This document shows positions 28,539-37,500 of a stretch of DNA of 64,000 nucleotides, piece after piece (position 1 is the stretch's first letter; each line of letters starts with the position of its first letter). A program made the position numbers and the translations under genes. The stretch covers positions 1-64,000 of the forward strand of contig NZ_AAEW02000017.1 in NCBI RefSeq assembly GCF_000167355.1, in the 5' to 3' direction. The stretch is from Desulfuromonas acetoxidans DSM 684. Its GTDB lineage: Bacteria > Desulfobacterota > Desulfuromonadia > Desulfuromonadales > Desulfuromonadaceae. The notes under the pieces were generated by a model. It had not been told where the DNA came from, ran no database searches, and saw nothing but the letters and a program-made list of their open reading frames with translations.

Positions 28539-29474
28539 TTACAGATGTTGCGCAAATGTTTTCAAGGCATTAGTCAGCAACCTTTGATCTCCTTGCTTGC
28601 GATATTCAGCCAAAATCGTGAGAAACTGTTTGTTCGTAGCGGAAGGGATTTCCAACTCCTCCATCAGATTGATGTAAATGGCTTCGAGTGTTTCGTTCTC
28701 GGTCAGGGGCCGGGATACGGCTGTTTCCATTGCCAGAGCCGCCATGGGATAATCGTTAAAATCATGGAGAAAAATCATGGTTAACAGAGCCAGGCTTTCC
28801 GGCTTGCTTTTGGAGCAGTCAATGACTTTGACAGCTAACTGTCGGGCCAATTCCTGTTCATCGGCAAATTTAGCGACAGCGGCATAGGCTTCAAACAGAC
28901 CGGCACTTTTCTTGAGATCCTGCTCGTTGCTCATCTCCTGTTGAAAAGCCTTGGCATCATAATTGTTGTCTATCACCGCCTGTAAGGTCACTTCAAGACC
29001 ATCGGCCGGGTGGCCGTGCCAGATGATCTCCCCCTGATTGTTGAGGATAAAACTGTAGGGAATGGTGTTCTCGCCTAATGGCTCCATGAATGTTTTGTAG
29101 AGCGTGTTGTTTTGATCAATCCCGATGGCGTAGCTGAGGCCACCTTCAAACTGGGAGGTGAACGCAGTCAATGTGTCCTTGTCCTCATCAGATAGAGCGA
29201 TAACTGTGACTCCTTGATCGCTGAACTGGTTGTTGATACGACTTAGATGGGGGGCAAACGCTGTGCAACCTGAGCACCAGGTGGAGAAAAATTCCACAAC
29301 CGTTAATTGCGGGTTGTTGAGTGCTTTAGTTGCCGCCTCTTTCCCCTGCACCCATTCGCTAACAGTGGTTTGCACTGCCTGGGCAGGAGCTTGGGCATAA
29401 ACTGAGCTGATCATGCCGAGGCCGAGCAGGAAACATAACGCGATCGATGACACTCCGGTTTGAATTTTTTGCAT
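28539..29474 (-). CDS. Exported TlpA-like thioredoxin with helical C-terminal region
   Basis: 311 residues with an AAGGAG site before the ATG. The signal peptide is clear (IALCFLLGLGMISSVYA, cut before QAPAQ). A thioredoxin fold follows, with VVEFFSTWCSGCTAFAPHLS (CxxC = CSGC) and the cis-Pro region NTIPYSFILNNQGEI, as in TlpA/ResA proteins. The C-terminal ~130 residues are helical, perhaps TPR-like, and not recognised. It probably reduces or isomerises disulfides in the periplasm, for instance in cytochrome maturation, but no cytochrome gene is nearby. Confidence 0.85.
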   Translation of the reverse strand: MQKIQTGVSSIALCFLLGLGMISSVYAQAPAQAVQTTVSEWVQGKEAATKALNNPQLTVVEFFSTWCSGCTAFAPHLSRINNQFSDQGVTVIALSDEDKDTLTAFTSQFEGGLSYAIGIDQNNTLYKTFMEPLGENTIPYSFILNNQGEIIWHGHPADGLEVTLQAVIDNNYDAKAFQQEMSNEQDLKKSAGLFEAYAAVAKFADEQELARQLAVKVIDCSKSKPESLALLTMIFLHDFNDYPMAALAMETAVSRPLTENETLEAIYINLMEELEIPSATNKQFLTILAEYRKQGDQRLLTNALKTFAQHL

Positions 29475-29706
29475 GGTGTTCTCCTTTGTAGGATAGATTT
29501 CGATACGTTGGAAATCGTGTTATTTGATTTGTCGTTGTTGTCGAATTGCCTTGTCGTTTTTCAAAAAAAATGTGCTTTTTCCTGTGAAAAAATCCTGACC
29601 GAAAAAATTCTTGAAAAAATGATCTTCCCTTCGACCTGTGCGGTGAAAGAGAACTTTTCAACGGATCACCGACTTGAACCAATGGTTCTGGAGTCGCGGA
29701 GGGAAT

Positions 29707-30333
29707 ATGAAATATGCTTGTTTTGAGCTTCTTTACCAACATGTTGAGCATCGTTTGACCCATGAATTGCCGACAACACTGTGTCATCACAGTGCTCATC
29801 ACAGTCTGGTGGATGTGCTGAGTGCCGTGCGCCGATTGGGCCGCGCATCACAACTGAGCGGTGAAGAACAACTGTTGTTGGATACGGCCGCCGTGTTGCA
29901 TGATCTCGGCTACCTCTGTCGCTATGAACACAATGAAGAATTTGCTGCCCGCTATGCTGTGCGCTGGCTGCCATATTTTGGTTTTAACGTGAAACAGGCT
30001 GATCAGGTCAGTCGTTTAATCCGTGCGACCTCTCTAGGCTGTCAACCGCAAAGCCTGTTGGAAAAATTATTGTGCGATGCAGATCTTGATGTGCTCGGGC
30101 GTCCGGATTATTGGTCCCAGACCATTTTGCTCCGTCAGGAGTTGGAGGCTCATGGCTATGTTTATAGCTGGCAGCAATGGTTGAACCATCAATACCAATT
30201 TTTGACGACGCATCATTATTATTCTTCGGCAGCACAACTGTTTCGTGAGGTGGGAAAACGGGAAAATATTCATTTTATTGAAGAAAAAATCAATCAGCTC
30301 ATGAGTAGAGGTTTGTCTTTCGAGGGCGATTAA
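29707..30333 (+). CDS. HD-domain phosphohydrolase
   Basis: 208 residues from the ATG at 29707, right behind GGAGGG; an in-frame start at 29674 has none. HD-superfamily metal residues are visible: His in HHSAHHSLVDVL, the HDLGY pair, and Asp in CDADLDVLG. Such proteins cleave phosphate esters of nucleotides, including alarmones and cyclic nucleotides in some subfamilies. The gene ends 67 bases before the cyclase-containing block and points the same way, so it may belong to that system. The substrate cannot be deduced. Confidence 0.75.
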   Translation: MKYACFELLYQHVEHRLTHELPTTLCHHSAHHSLVDVLSAVRRLGRASQLSGEEQLLLDTAAVLHDLGYLCRYEHNEEFAARYAVRWLPYFGFNVKQADQVSRLIRATSLGCQPQSLLEKLLCDADLDVLGRPDYWSQTILLRQELEAHGYVYSWQQWLNHQYQFLTTHHYYSSAAQLFREVGKRENIHFIEEKINQLMSRGLSFEGD

Positions 30334-30400
30334 TGGTAAACAATAATGTATTCGAATGTTGAAATAGTTCCCTTTTTTAAAGGCCTTTGATCGCAACCTT

Positions 30401-32680
30401 ATGACGTATTGTCCTGTTCCTATCGATACGACGGCTGTTGCTCTGGATGACATGGAGCAGCGCCTGGTTGAAAAACTGGCGCGTAATACCCATGACGTCT
30501 GGGCGCAACAGCGCTTGAACGATGGCTGGCGCTATGGCGTCGAACGGGATGATCTCGCCAAAACCCACCCCTGCCTGGTGGCGTATGATCAGCTTCCGGA
30601 ACAGGAAAAGGAGTATGACCGACGTGTCAGTGGCGAGGTGGTCAAAACCCTGTTGAAGATGGGCTACAGCCTGCAACCACCCGTGGCCGATGAGGGGGAT
30701 AGCGAGGTCGCTGAGCTGCTTCTCAGTCAAATGGATCGTCCCGATGCCGGTTCACTGACCTTACTGCGCTTATGGCAACATCACGATGAACAGACGTGGC
30801 GTTGTCGTCCGCAGCTTTACCTCACCTTGGGAAGCCAGTTCCTCAAATTGGGCGAAGCGTTGAGTGCCTGTGATGTGTTTTCAACCGGCCTGGAGGTTGT
30901 CAATGATCTGGCCTCGTTGAGTGATGATCCTTCGCAGCGTCAGCTGCATATCCGCTTACGCCAGCAACGCGCTCTGGCCCTGATTCAGAGCGGAGCCTAT
31001 CCCCAGGCACGGCGCGAATTGCAGGCTCTCGCTTCACAGGTGGGAGAAGATGGTGAAATCTGTGGTCTGCTCGGCAGGACGTGGAAGGATGCCGCTGCTC
31101 TTCAATCCACGCCTGAGGTGCGGAACCGACACTGGACGCAGGCTTTTGACTGTTATGCGCACGGCTTTGAGCTGGCCCTGAAGAGGGGGGCGGTTGCTCA
31201 AGCCTATTACACCGGGATAAACGCGGCAACGCTGGCGCTGTGGTGTGGTGATCAATCCGCTTCGCACAGGTTGGCTGAGCAGGTTCGAACCCTGTGCCTG
31301 CAGCATCTGCACATCGCTGACTCTTCGCAACGTGTTTCGTTCTGGTTGTTGTCGACTCTGGGCGAAGCGGAGCTATTGCTGGGGGATGGAGACGCGGCGC
31401 AGCAGTGGTATCAACAGGCCGTTGATTGCATGGGGGCAGATCTGCGCAGTCAGGCTTCCATGTATGATCAGGCCCGGCAGATTGTCCGTCATTCCACGTT
31501 GGACGTGCCTTGGCTTGAGGAGTTGCTGGCTCCGTCATCAGTTGCTGTTTTCTGCGGTCACCGTCTGGATCTTCCCCAACAGCGCAAGGCGAGATTTCCG
31601 CTTGAGTCGGAACTGGTAGTGCGCCAGCGGATTGCTGATTTGCTCGACGAACTCCAGGTTGGGATCGGCTATGCTTCTGCGGCCAGTGGCGCCGACCTCC
31701 TGTTTCTTGAAGAGATGCTGCGTCGTGGCGGCAATGTGATTGTTGTTTTACCCTTTGAAGTAGAGCACTTTATCCGCACCAGTGTCGAAGAGGCTGGCGC
31801 AGACTGGTGTCGCCGTTTCGAAGCGGTGCTTGCCCGTGCTGACGAAGTACGGATTCTTGGACGTTATGATGTCCATGCGGCCAATGGCTTGTATGATTTT
31901 ACCAACCACTATCTGCTCGGAGCAGCCCAGGTTCACAGTTGCACCATCAGGACGGAGTTGCATGCGCTGACGGTCTGGAACGGCGATGAGTCCGGTGATC
32001 TTGGTGGTACGGCCAGTGCCGTCGCCTTGTGGAGACAAACCCAGCCTCTGTGGCAGATTGATCCTGTCACTGCAGATTGCCGTCGCCTTGATCAATGCCG
32101 TGTATCGGTGGACAGGCCGTTACCATCACCCGGACCTGAAGAGACCATCCAGCATCACAGTCATCTCTACATGTTGTTTGCCGATGTCAAGGGATACAGT
32201 CGTTTAAGTGAAGCTCAGACGGCACTGTTTTCCCAGTATTTTCTGGCGCATATCAGCCGAATACTGGCTCGTTTTGACGATGGAATTCTTACCCGCAGAA
32301 CCCAGGGTGACAGTTTGTTTCTCATGTTTGACCGTCTCGAAACCGCCTTGGAACTGGCACGTACCCTGCGGGATGAAACCGCTGATGTTGACTGGACGTG
32401 CTATCAGTTGCCAGCGGATTTGTCCTATCGAATTGCCCTGGATGCCGGGCCGTGTTTTTCGTATCAGGATCCGATCTCACATCACAAGGACTATTGCGGG
32501 CACTATGTGGTGCGTGCTGCACGCCTGGAGCCGGTGACTCCAGCGGGACATGTTTTTGCCAGTGAAACATTTGTCGCTCTGGCACGCATGAAGGGGATTG
32601 CTGCGACGGTGTTCCAGTACGCCGGTCAGATTACGCTGCCCAAAGATTACGGATTTGTTCAGGCGTTTCATGTTGAATAG
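30401..32680 (+). CDS. RyR-TPR-SLOG-like-class III nucleotide cyclase fusion
   Basis: 759 residues, no membrane segment. RyR domain at ~28-90 (HDVWAQQRLNDGWRYG, then DDLAKTHPCLVAYDQL). TPR-like helices at ~110-370. At ~380-545 a Rossmann-like region, SVAVFCGHRLD with GYASAASGADLLFLEEML, fits SLOG-type nucleotide-binding domains. The C-terminal class III cyclase domain (~590-745) has the metal motif LFADVKGYSRLSE, the second Asp in RTQGDSLFLMF, and the arginine of VVRAARLE; the usual catalytic Asn of the 'NxAAR' motif appears to be Val. The start has only a weak ribosome site. It heads a seven-gene co-directional block. It likely senses a ligand and makes or binds a cyclic nucleotide; activity is unproven. 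Confidence 0.75.
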   Translation: MTYCPVPIDTTAVALDDMEQRLVEKLARNTHDVWAQQRLNDGWRYGVERDDLAKTHPCLVAYDQLPEQEKEYDRRVSGEVVKTLLKMGYSLQPPVADEGDSEVAELLLSQMDRPDAGSLTLLRLWQHHDEQTWRCRPQLYLTLGSQFLKLGEALSACDVFSTGLEVVNDLASLSDDPSQRQLHIRLRQQRALALIQSGAYPQARRELQALASQVGEDGEICGLLGRTWKDAAALQSTPEVRNRHWTQAFDCYAHGFELALKRGAVAQAYYTGINAATLALWCGDQSASHRLAEQVRTLCLQHLHIADSSQRVSFWLLSTLGEAELLLGDGDAAQQWYQQAVDCMGADLRSQASMYDQARQIVRHSTLDVPWLEELLAPSSVAVFCGHRLDLPQQRKARFPLESELVVRQRIADLLDELQVGIGYASAASGADLLFLEEMLRRGGNVIVVLPFEVEHFIRTSVEEAGADWCRRFEAVLARADEVRILGRYDVHAANGLYDFTNHYLLGAAQVHSCTIRTELHALTVWNGDESGDLGGTASAVALWRQTQPLWQIDPVTADCRRLDQCRVSVDRPLPSPGPEETIQHHSHLYMLFADVKGYSRLSEAQTALFSQYFLAHISRILARFDDGILTRRTQGDSLFLMFDRLETALELARTLRDETADVDWTCYQLPADLSYRIALDAGPCFSYQDPISHHKDYCGHYVVRAARLEPVTPAGHVFASETFVALARMKGIAATVFQYAGQITLPKDYGFVQAFHVE

Positions 32681-32713
32681 CCTGGTTGTGGAACTTCAGC
32701 GAAGGATTGTGTC

Positions 32714-33469
32714 GTGTCATTTGAGGCCATGAGCGGATTTTCTCCCCAGGAATCGTCACTGATTCAGAGAATTGCCCAGGAAGTGTTTTTCAAATACAAC
32801 CTTCAGGGCTTTGAGCACAGCATCAGTCGTGAGGATTTGTGTCATTACGGTGTTGTCGGATTGCTGGAAGCACGCGTCAGTTACGATGAACGCAGTGGTA
32901 CGCCATGGCTGGCATTTGCTGCTTTGCGGGTGCGTGGCGAAATGATCGACCATCTGCGGAAATTGCCCATGGTGCGCTTGCCGCAGGCCGTGCAGTCGCG
33001 AGTCAAGCAACTCAAGGAGGCGCGCCGTGCCTTGCAGACTCAACAGATTGAGGTTGATCATCAGCATTTGTCCACAGCTCTGGACTGGACTCTTGACGAG
33101 GTGCGTGAAGTTGAAGCCCTGCTGCCGAGGCGGGTAGCGGTGGATGACGGCGTGGATCAGGGGGGCGATGAGCTGCCAAGCGCGGTGACGGTGACCAGTG
33201 ACGGCCCCAGTCCCGAAACCCAGGCCTTGCAGTTTGAGCTGGCGATGCTCATCAATCGTTGTCTGCAGCGGCTTTCGGCGCAGAACCGGCTGATTGTCGT
33301 CGGTCGGTTGCTTGAGGGGCTTAAATTGAAGGAGCTTGCGGCCACGCTTGGCTACACCGCAGAAAATATTCGCGTGCGGCAGAAAAAATCACAGGAACAG
33401 CTCAAGTCCTGCATTGAGAAGCACGGCTGGCCGGTGGATGCGCTGGATGAAATCATCGGTGAACATTGA
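32714..33469 (+). CDS. Sigma-70 family sigma factor (FliA/SigB-like group 3)
   Basis: 251 residues from a GTG, with GAAGG upstream. Region 2 is visible as REDLCHYGVVGLLEARVSYD and FAALRVRGEMIDHLRK, very like FliA/SigB. Region 4 ends with LKELAATLGYTAENIRVRQK, a helix-turn-helix for the -35 element. Region 3 is shortened. It follows the cyclase gene by 33 bases and is followed by a zinc-finger protein that could be its anti-sigma factor. It probably drives expression of this block or a small regulon. It does not look like the flagellar sigma factor itself, since no flagellar genes are near. Confidence 0.82.
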   Translation: MSFEAMSGFSPQESSLIQRIAQEVFFKYNLQGFEHSISREDLCHYGVVGLLEARVSYDERSGTPWLAFAALRVRGEMIDHLRKLPMVRLPQAVQSRVKQLKEARRALQTQQIEVDHQHLSTALDWTLDEVREVEALLPRRVAVDDGVDQGGDELPSAVTVTSDGPSPETQALQFELAMLINRCLQRLSAQNRLIVVGRLLEGLKLKELAATLGYTAENIRVRQKKSQEQLKSCIEKHGWPVDALDEIIGEH

Positions 33470-33542
33470 TTTTCAGCGGCAATCTTCGATAAAACCGAAT
33501 AGAAGAACGGGGATTTCCCCCCGAGACCCATAGAGGTGCCTG

Positions 33543-34061
33543 ATGAAAAAATCCCATGATCTTGCAACCTATCTTCAGCACTGGAAAGACCACTTTGTCC
33601 CTGATGTGGAGGGACAGCAGCTGGATACCCACTTGAGTGACATGGCGCTGGAAAGCCTGGCGAACGGTGCCGCCGACGAAGAGCAACTGCAGCATCTTTC
33701 GTCCTGTCCTCAGTGTCTTGAGCGCTGGGCCGATATAGTCGGCGAACGGCAATCGTCGCCTGTATTCGCTCTGCCGCTTGCTTACGGGGGGGAAGAGGAC
33801 GAGGATGTTGTCGGCCAGTGTCTGACCCGTACGCTGACCAGTCAGTGCGGACGTTTTACCCTTACTTTGCAAGGGCAGGACGCAAGGCTTCAGGTTCATG
33901 AACCGTCGCTGGAGGGGCATCATCTTCAGGTGCGTTCGAAGGACGGACTCTGTTTTATGGATGATGTGGTTGACGGCGGCGTGCTTAAAAGCCGTGTCGA
34001 AGATGTGACTTTGCTTGACCTGACGCTTTGGACCGTACTCGGCGTTGACGATGCGTCCTGA
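33543..34061 (+). CDS. Zinc-finger anti-sigma-like protein
   Basis: 172 residues with a GAGGTG ribosome site. Near residues 58-64 is the motif HLSSCPQC, matching the HxxxCxxC of zinc-binding anti-sigma factors (ZAS). The rest is acidic and not recognised; unlike many anti-sigma factors it has no membrane segment. Position directly after a sigma factor gene supports the role, but the similarity is confined to the motif. Confidence 0.55.
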   Translation: MKKSHDLATYLQHWKDHFVPDVEGQQLDTHLSDMALESLANGAADEEQLQHLSSCPQCLERWADIVGERQSSPVFALPLAYGGEEDEDVVGQCLTRTLTSQCGRFTLTLQGQDARLQVHEPSLEGHHLQVRSKDGLCFMDDVVDGGVLKSRVEDVTLLDLTLWTVLGVDDAS

Positions 34062-34096
34062 TTTCAGGGCGACCGAACCTGTAGGAGCGTTCTAAC

Positions 34097-34879
34097 ATGA
34101 AAACCCTTCTCGATCAGATTTCCTCCCAGTTGACGGCACTGTCAAATTCTTTTGAACAACTGCGGCAGAATCTGCCTGACGATAGTGATAACGCGCCTGG
34201 TTCCACAGTGGATTCCACCTCGGATAACGTTGTTCAGGCGTTGATCCACTACTTGAGCGTGACCCCGGACCATAACCGCACGTTACTGACAACGGCGCTG
34301 CAATGCGCCATGGCGGTGGTTGATGGCGGTGGTGCCGGATTGACACTGTATGACCCGGATAAACAGAAACTGGTGTTTCAGGCGGCCTTGGGTGATGGTG
34401 CCCAGGGGCTGGTCGGTTATGAAGTGCCGTTGCAGGATTCACGACATGGCCTGGCTTTTGCCACCGGCGAAGTGCAGTCGGCCACGCCGCTGCATGACAC
34501 GGTTGAGCAGGCAGCCCAGGCTACGTTTAAAAATGTGTTGGTGGCACCGCTGCTGGTTGATGACGAGGCGATTGGCACCATCAGTGCCGTTAACAAACAG
34601 AGCGGCGATCACTTCACCCCCGAAGATATGAGCCATTACCAGGTGTTCGCCGAACTGATTGCCACGATTGTCCGTCAGGAGCAGCGGCGGCAGGTGGTGG
34701 AACGGTTCGTTGCCCGAGGGGAAACCGGGAAGTCGCCACTGACCAAAGTGACCTTGCGCGATCAAGATCGCCAGCTGCTGCGCTGTCTGCAGCAGGTGCA
34801 GCAACTTTCCAGTCAACGTCCGACTCTGGTGCCGGTGGTCGAACAACTGGTGGCACAATTGCTGGATGAGTCTGCCTGA
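34097..34879 (+). CDS. GAF-domain protein
   Basis: 260 residues with a GTAGGAG site. An N-terminal coil is followed by a GAF domain (~residues 50-195) with GAGLTLYDPDKQKLVFQAAL, the turn LVGYEVPLQDSRHGLAFATG and VLVAPLLVDDEAIGTISAVN. GAF domains bind small ligands such as cyclic nucleotides. The C-terminal ~60 residues are a helical tail. Its stop overlaps the start of the protease gene (TGATG), so the two are translationally coupled. In this setting it may read the cyclic nucleotide of the upstream cyclase; this is inference. Confidence 0.75.
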   Translation: MKTLLDQISSQLTALSNSFEQLRQNLPDDSDNAPGSTVDSTSDNVVQALIHYLSVTPDHNRTLLTTALQCAMAVVDGGGAGLTLYDPDKQKLVFQAALGDGAQGLVGYEVPLQDSRHGLAFATGEVQSATPLHDTVEQAAQATFKNVLVAPLLVDDEAIGTISAVNKQSGDHFTPEDMSHYQVFAELIATIVRQEQRRQVVERFVARGETGKSPLTKVTLRDQDRQLLRCLQQVQQLSSQRPTLVPVVEQLVAQLLDESA

Positions 34880-35655
34880 TGGAACGCATCCCTTTGATTT
34901 CTCCGCACCTGACACTGGACGCATTGCGGCAGCAGGCCACGGGGCAGGGCGTGCAGGTTGCCGTGATCGACAGCGGCATTGATCCTCACCATCCCGATCT
35001 GCAGGGGCGGGTGGTGCGTGCCTGTGTGGTCGATAAAGGCTCAGATCGAACCATTGCCTGCCGTGACATTGATCCGCTGGAATCCCGTGATGATTTTGGC
35101 CATGGCACAGCCGTGGCCGGCATTATTGCAGCCGTGGCACCACAGGTGGAGCTGATCAATGTGCGCGTACTCAATGAATATAACGCCTGTAGTGGCGATA
35201 TTTTGATCGCCGGATTACGCTGGGCGCTGGCGCAGAACATCAAGGTGATCAACCTGAGTCTCGCCACCATGAAGGAGAGGTTTTTCCCCGAGCTGTTCCA
35301 GCTTTGCGAACAGGCCTATGAACAGGATGCCATCCTGATCGTGTCGCGACGTAATCTGGGGGGAATGGGCTGCCCGGCGATGTTTTCCTCGGTGATCAGT
35401 GTGGAGCGCGGCGAGATTGCCGAACCGTATGGGCTGCGCTAAAAGACCGGCAACCTGATCGAGTGTGATGCTTTTGGCACTCGGGTCCGCACCCTGGCTT
35501 CCGGTGGCGGCTATGTGGAACAGACCGGTACCAGTTTTGCGGCTCCGCATGTCACTGGCTTTATCGCCCTGATGGTCGAACAGTGGCCGGATCTGGTGGC
35601 TGTGGAAGCCAAAGCCCTTCTGAAATCCTTTTCCCGGCAAGCCACCGGACGATGA
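34879..35655 (+). pseudogene. Subtilisin-like (S8) serine protease, broken by an in-frame stop
   Basis: The catalytic Asp (VAVIDSGIDPHHPDL) and His (DDFGHGTAVAGIIA) lie before a TAA at 35440-35442; the catalytic Ser (EQTGTSFAAPHVTG) lies after it in the same frame. Without that stop the protein would be 258 residues, a compact S8 domain without signal peptide or propeptide. Only one base needs to change. Truncation at the TAA gives a 187-residue product without the Ser. It could be a real inactivating mutation, a sequencing error, or readthrough. In this block the protease would be an effector or an activator. Confidence 0.8.
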
Positions 35656-35747
35656 TGATAATGCCGGGGAGCGGTTTCATTCTTCTGATTGAGGACGTAC
35701 CTTAACCTTGCGGGATTGCCCGCTGATTTTGACCACAGGGACTTGAT

Positions 35748-37475
35748 ATGTCTGGTAAAAAAGTTTCCATGCCGCTGCCCGTACGCATTGCCCGCTGGTC
35801 GCGACGTTTGTCGTGGCCGATTGTCAAGGGGTTGTTCATCCTTTCCGTGGTGCTGTTTGTCGGCGCTGCCCTGAGCTATCTGTTCAACCGATCAGACAGT
35901 GACCCACTGCAGATGCTGCGTTGGGCGAAGAGCCTTGCGTATGCGGCATTTCTGTTGGGGATCATCCGGGCCTATTGGGAAAAGATCCGTCAACGTTACC
36001 AGACCATCAACCTGCAACATTCCGAAGGGCATGTGGTGGTGTGCGGCATTGGTGATTTCGGTCAGAGTCTGGTCGATGCTTTTCTGGATAAGGGCTATAA
36101 GGTTGCGGTCATCGAACTCAATGCCGCGCATACGGAGGTGGTCAGCCTCAAATCGCGTGGGGTGGTCGTCATTCACACCGATGCCAGTGACCCGGCGGCG
36201 CTGTATGAAGTCAACGCCAGTAAGGCACGTTATCTGTTTGCCGTGACCGGCAATGACCGGCGCAATGTCAAGATCATCCGCGCCGCCCGGCAGACGGTGC
36301 TTGATGAACAGAATTCCGGTGGTGACAGCGATTTGCGCTGCTATTGTCACGTCAACGATGCAACATTATTCGAGGTATTTTCCCAGCACGAGGTGTTTGA
36401 GGCGGTTCATGACGGCTTTTACGCCTCGCTGTTCAATGTTCATGATGCGGCCAGCCGTTTCCTGTTGGAAAAATATCCACCGGACGCGTTTGCCGCGCTT
36501 CCGGCTGCTGGGAGCGAGCCGCTCGAGGTGGTGATTGTTGGCCAGACGCGGATGGGTGAGGCCCTTATTCGTCAGTTAGCCCGCATCGGTCATTATCTGC
36601 GTTGGCCTTCTGTTCAAATCACTGTGATTGATAAAGAGGCGGATGCGTTCGAGCACTTTTTCAGCTCCTACAGGGATATCTCTCCATTGGATGATACGCT
36701 GGTGCCCGGTGTGACCGTGCGGCTGGTGAGAAAAGATCCCGAGAAGATAAAATTTGTCGGTGATCTGGACGCCGGTGATCTGGGTAATCCGGCCCTGATG
36801 TGTTGTTGTCTGGATGACGAAACGTTGAATATTGCCTTAGCTCTCAACCTGCGGCGTATGCTCGATCAGGTTGACGCGCCGATTGTTGCCTGCCTGTCGT
36901 CGGGATTGTCCGATCTGCTTCAGGAAAAGCAATGCCGTTACCTCAGTCAGCGCAATATTCATAGTTTTAATCCCTACCGATTTGCCAGCGATTTTCAGGT
37001 GTTGCTGGATGATGCTGCCGACAAAATTGCCCGCGCCATTCATCAGGCCTATCTTGACTCTTTATTCTCCGAGGATGCTGCGGACAACCCGTCGTTGGTT
37101 CCATGGCAGCAGCTGTCGGAAGAAAAGAAGAACGCCAATCGCTGGCAGGCGGATCATCTCTCCGTCAAATTGCGGGAAATGGGCTATGACCAGCGGGGAG
37201 TCGCTGCGATCGACGCGGTTGTCGACGATCCCGGCTGGCTGGGAAAGCTGTCGGAGCTGGAGCATCGGCGGTGGATGGCTGCGTTGTACCTGGATGGGTG
37301 GCGTTATGCCGAAACGGGTAAGGATGCGGTGCGCAAGACCCACGCGTGTCTTGTGCCGTATGACCGGCTGTCACAAGCGGAAAAGGGCAAAGATGACACC
37401 ATGATCCGCAATATCAAGCAATTGGTGGAAAGCCCGGAGTGGCAGACCTACACCGCTTTTGTCGACAAACGCTGA
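35748..37475 (+). CDS. Membrane TrkA-N/Rossmann protein with C-terminal RyR domain
   Basis: 575 residues. Two membrane segments (about 30-47 and 61-78) lead to a cytoplasmic TrkA-N domain from residue ~94 (VVVCGIGDFGQSLVDAFLDK), then a second Rossmann-like domain (VVIVGQTRMGEALIRQLARI). The C-terminal ~80 residues are a RyR domain with LEHRRWMAALYLDGWRYAET and KTHACLVPYDRLSQAEK. The architecture resembles a channel-associated nucleotide sensor without the usual pore loop. It overlaps the region upstream of the TIR gene's start. The RyR domain matches the one at the front of the cyclase protein, so both may respond to the same signal. Confidence 0.8.
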   Translation: MSGKKVSMPLPVRIARWSRRLSWPIVKGLFILSVVLFVGAALSYLFNRSDSDPLQMLRWAKSLAYAAFLLGIIRAYWEKIRQRYQTINLQHSEGHVVVCGIGDFGQSLVDAFLDKGYKVAVIELNAAHTEVVSLKSRGVVVIHTDASDPAALYEVNASKARYLFAVTGNDRRNVKIIRAARQTVLDEQNSGGDSDLRCYCHVNDATLFEVFSQHEVFEAVHDGFYASLFNVHDAASRFLLEKYPPDAFAALPAAGSEPLEVVIVGQTRMGEALIRQLARIGHYLRWPSVQITVIDKEADAFEHFFSSYRDISPLDDTLVPGVTVRLVRKDPEKIKFVGDLDAGDLGNPALMCCCLDDETLNIALALNLRRMLDQVDAPIVACLSSGLSDLLQEKQCRYLSQRNIHSFNPYRFASDFQVLLDDAADKIARAIHQAYLDSLFSEDAADNPSLVPWQQLSEEKKNANRWQADHLSVKLREMGYDQRGVAAIDAVVDDPGWLGKLSELEHRRWMAALYLDGWRYAETGKDAVRKTHACLVPYDRLSQAEKGKDDTMIRNIKQLVESPEWQTYTAFVDKR

Positions 37476-37500
37476 GATGATTGAAGGAGAACTGCTTCCG

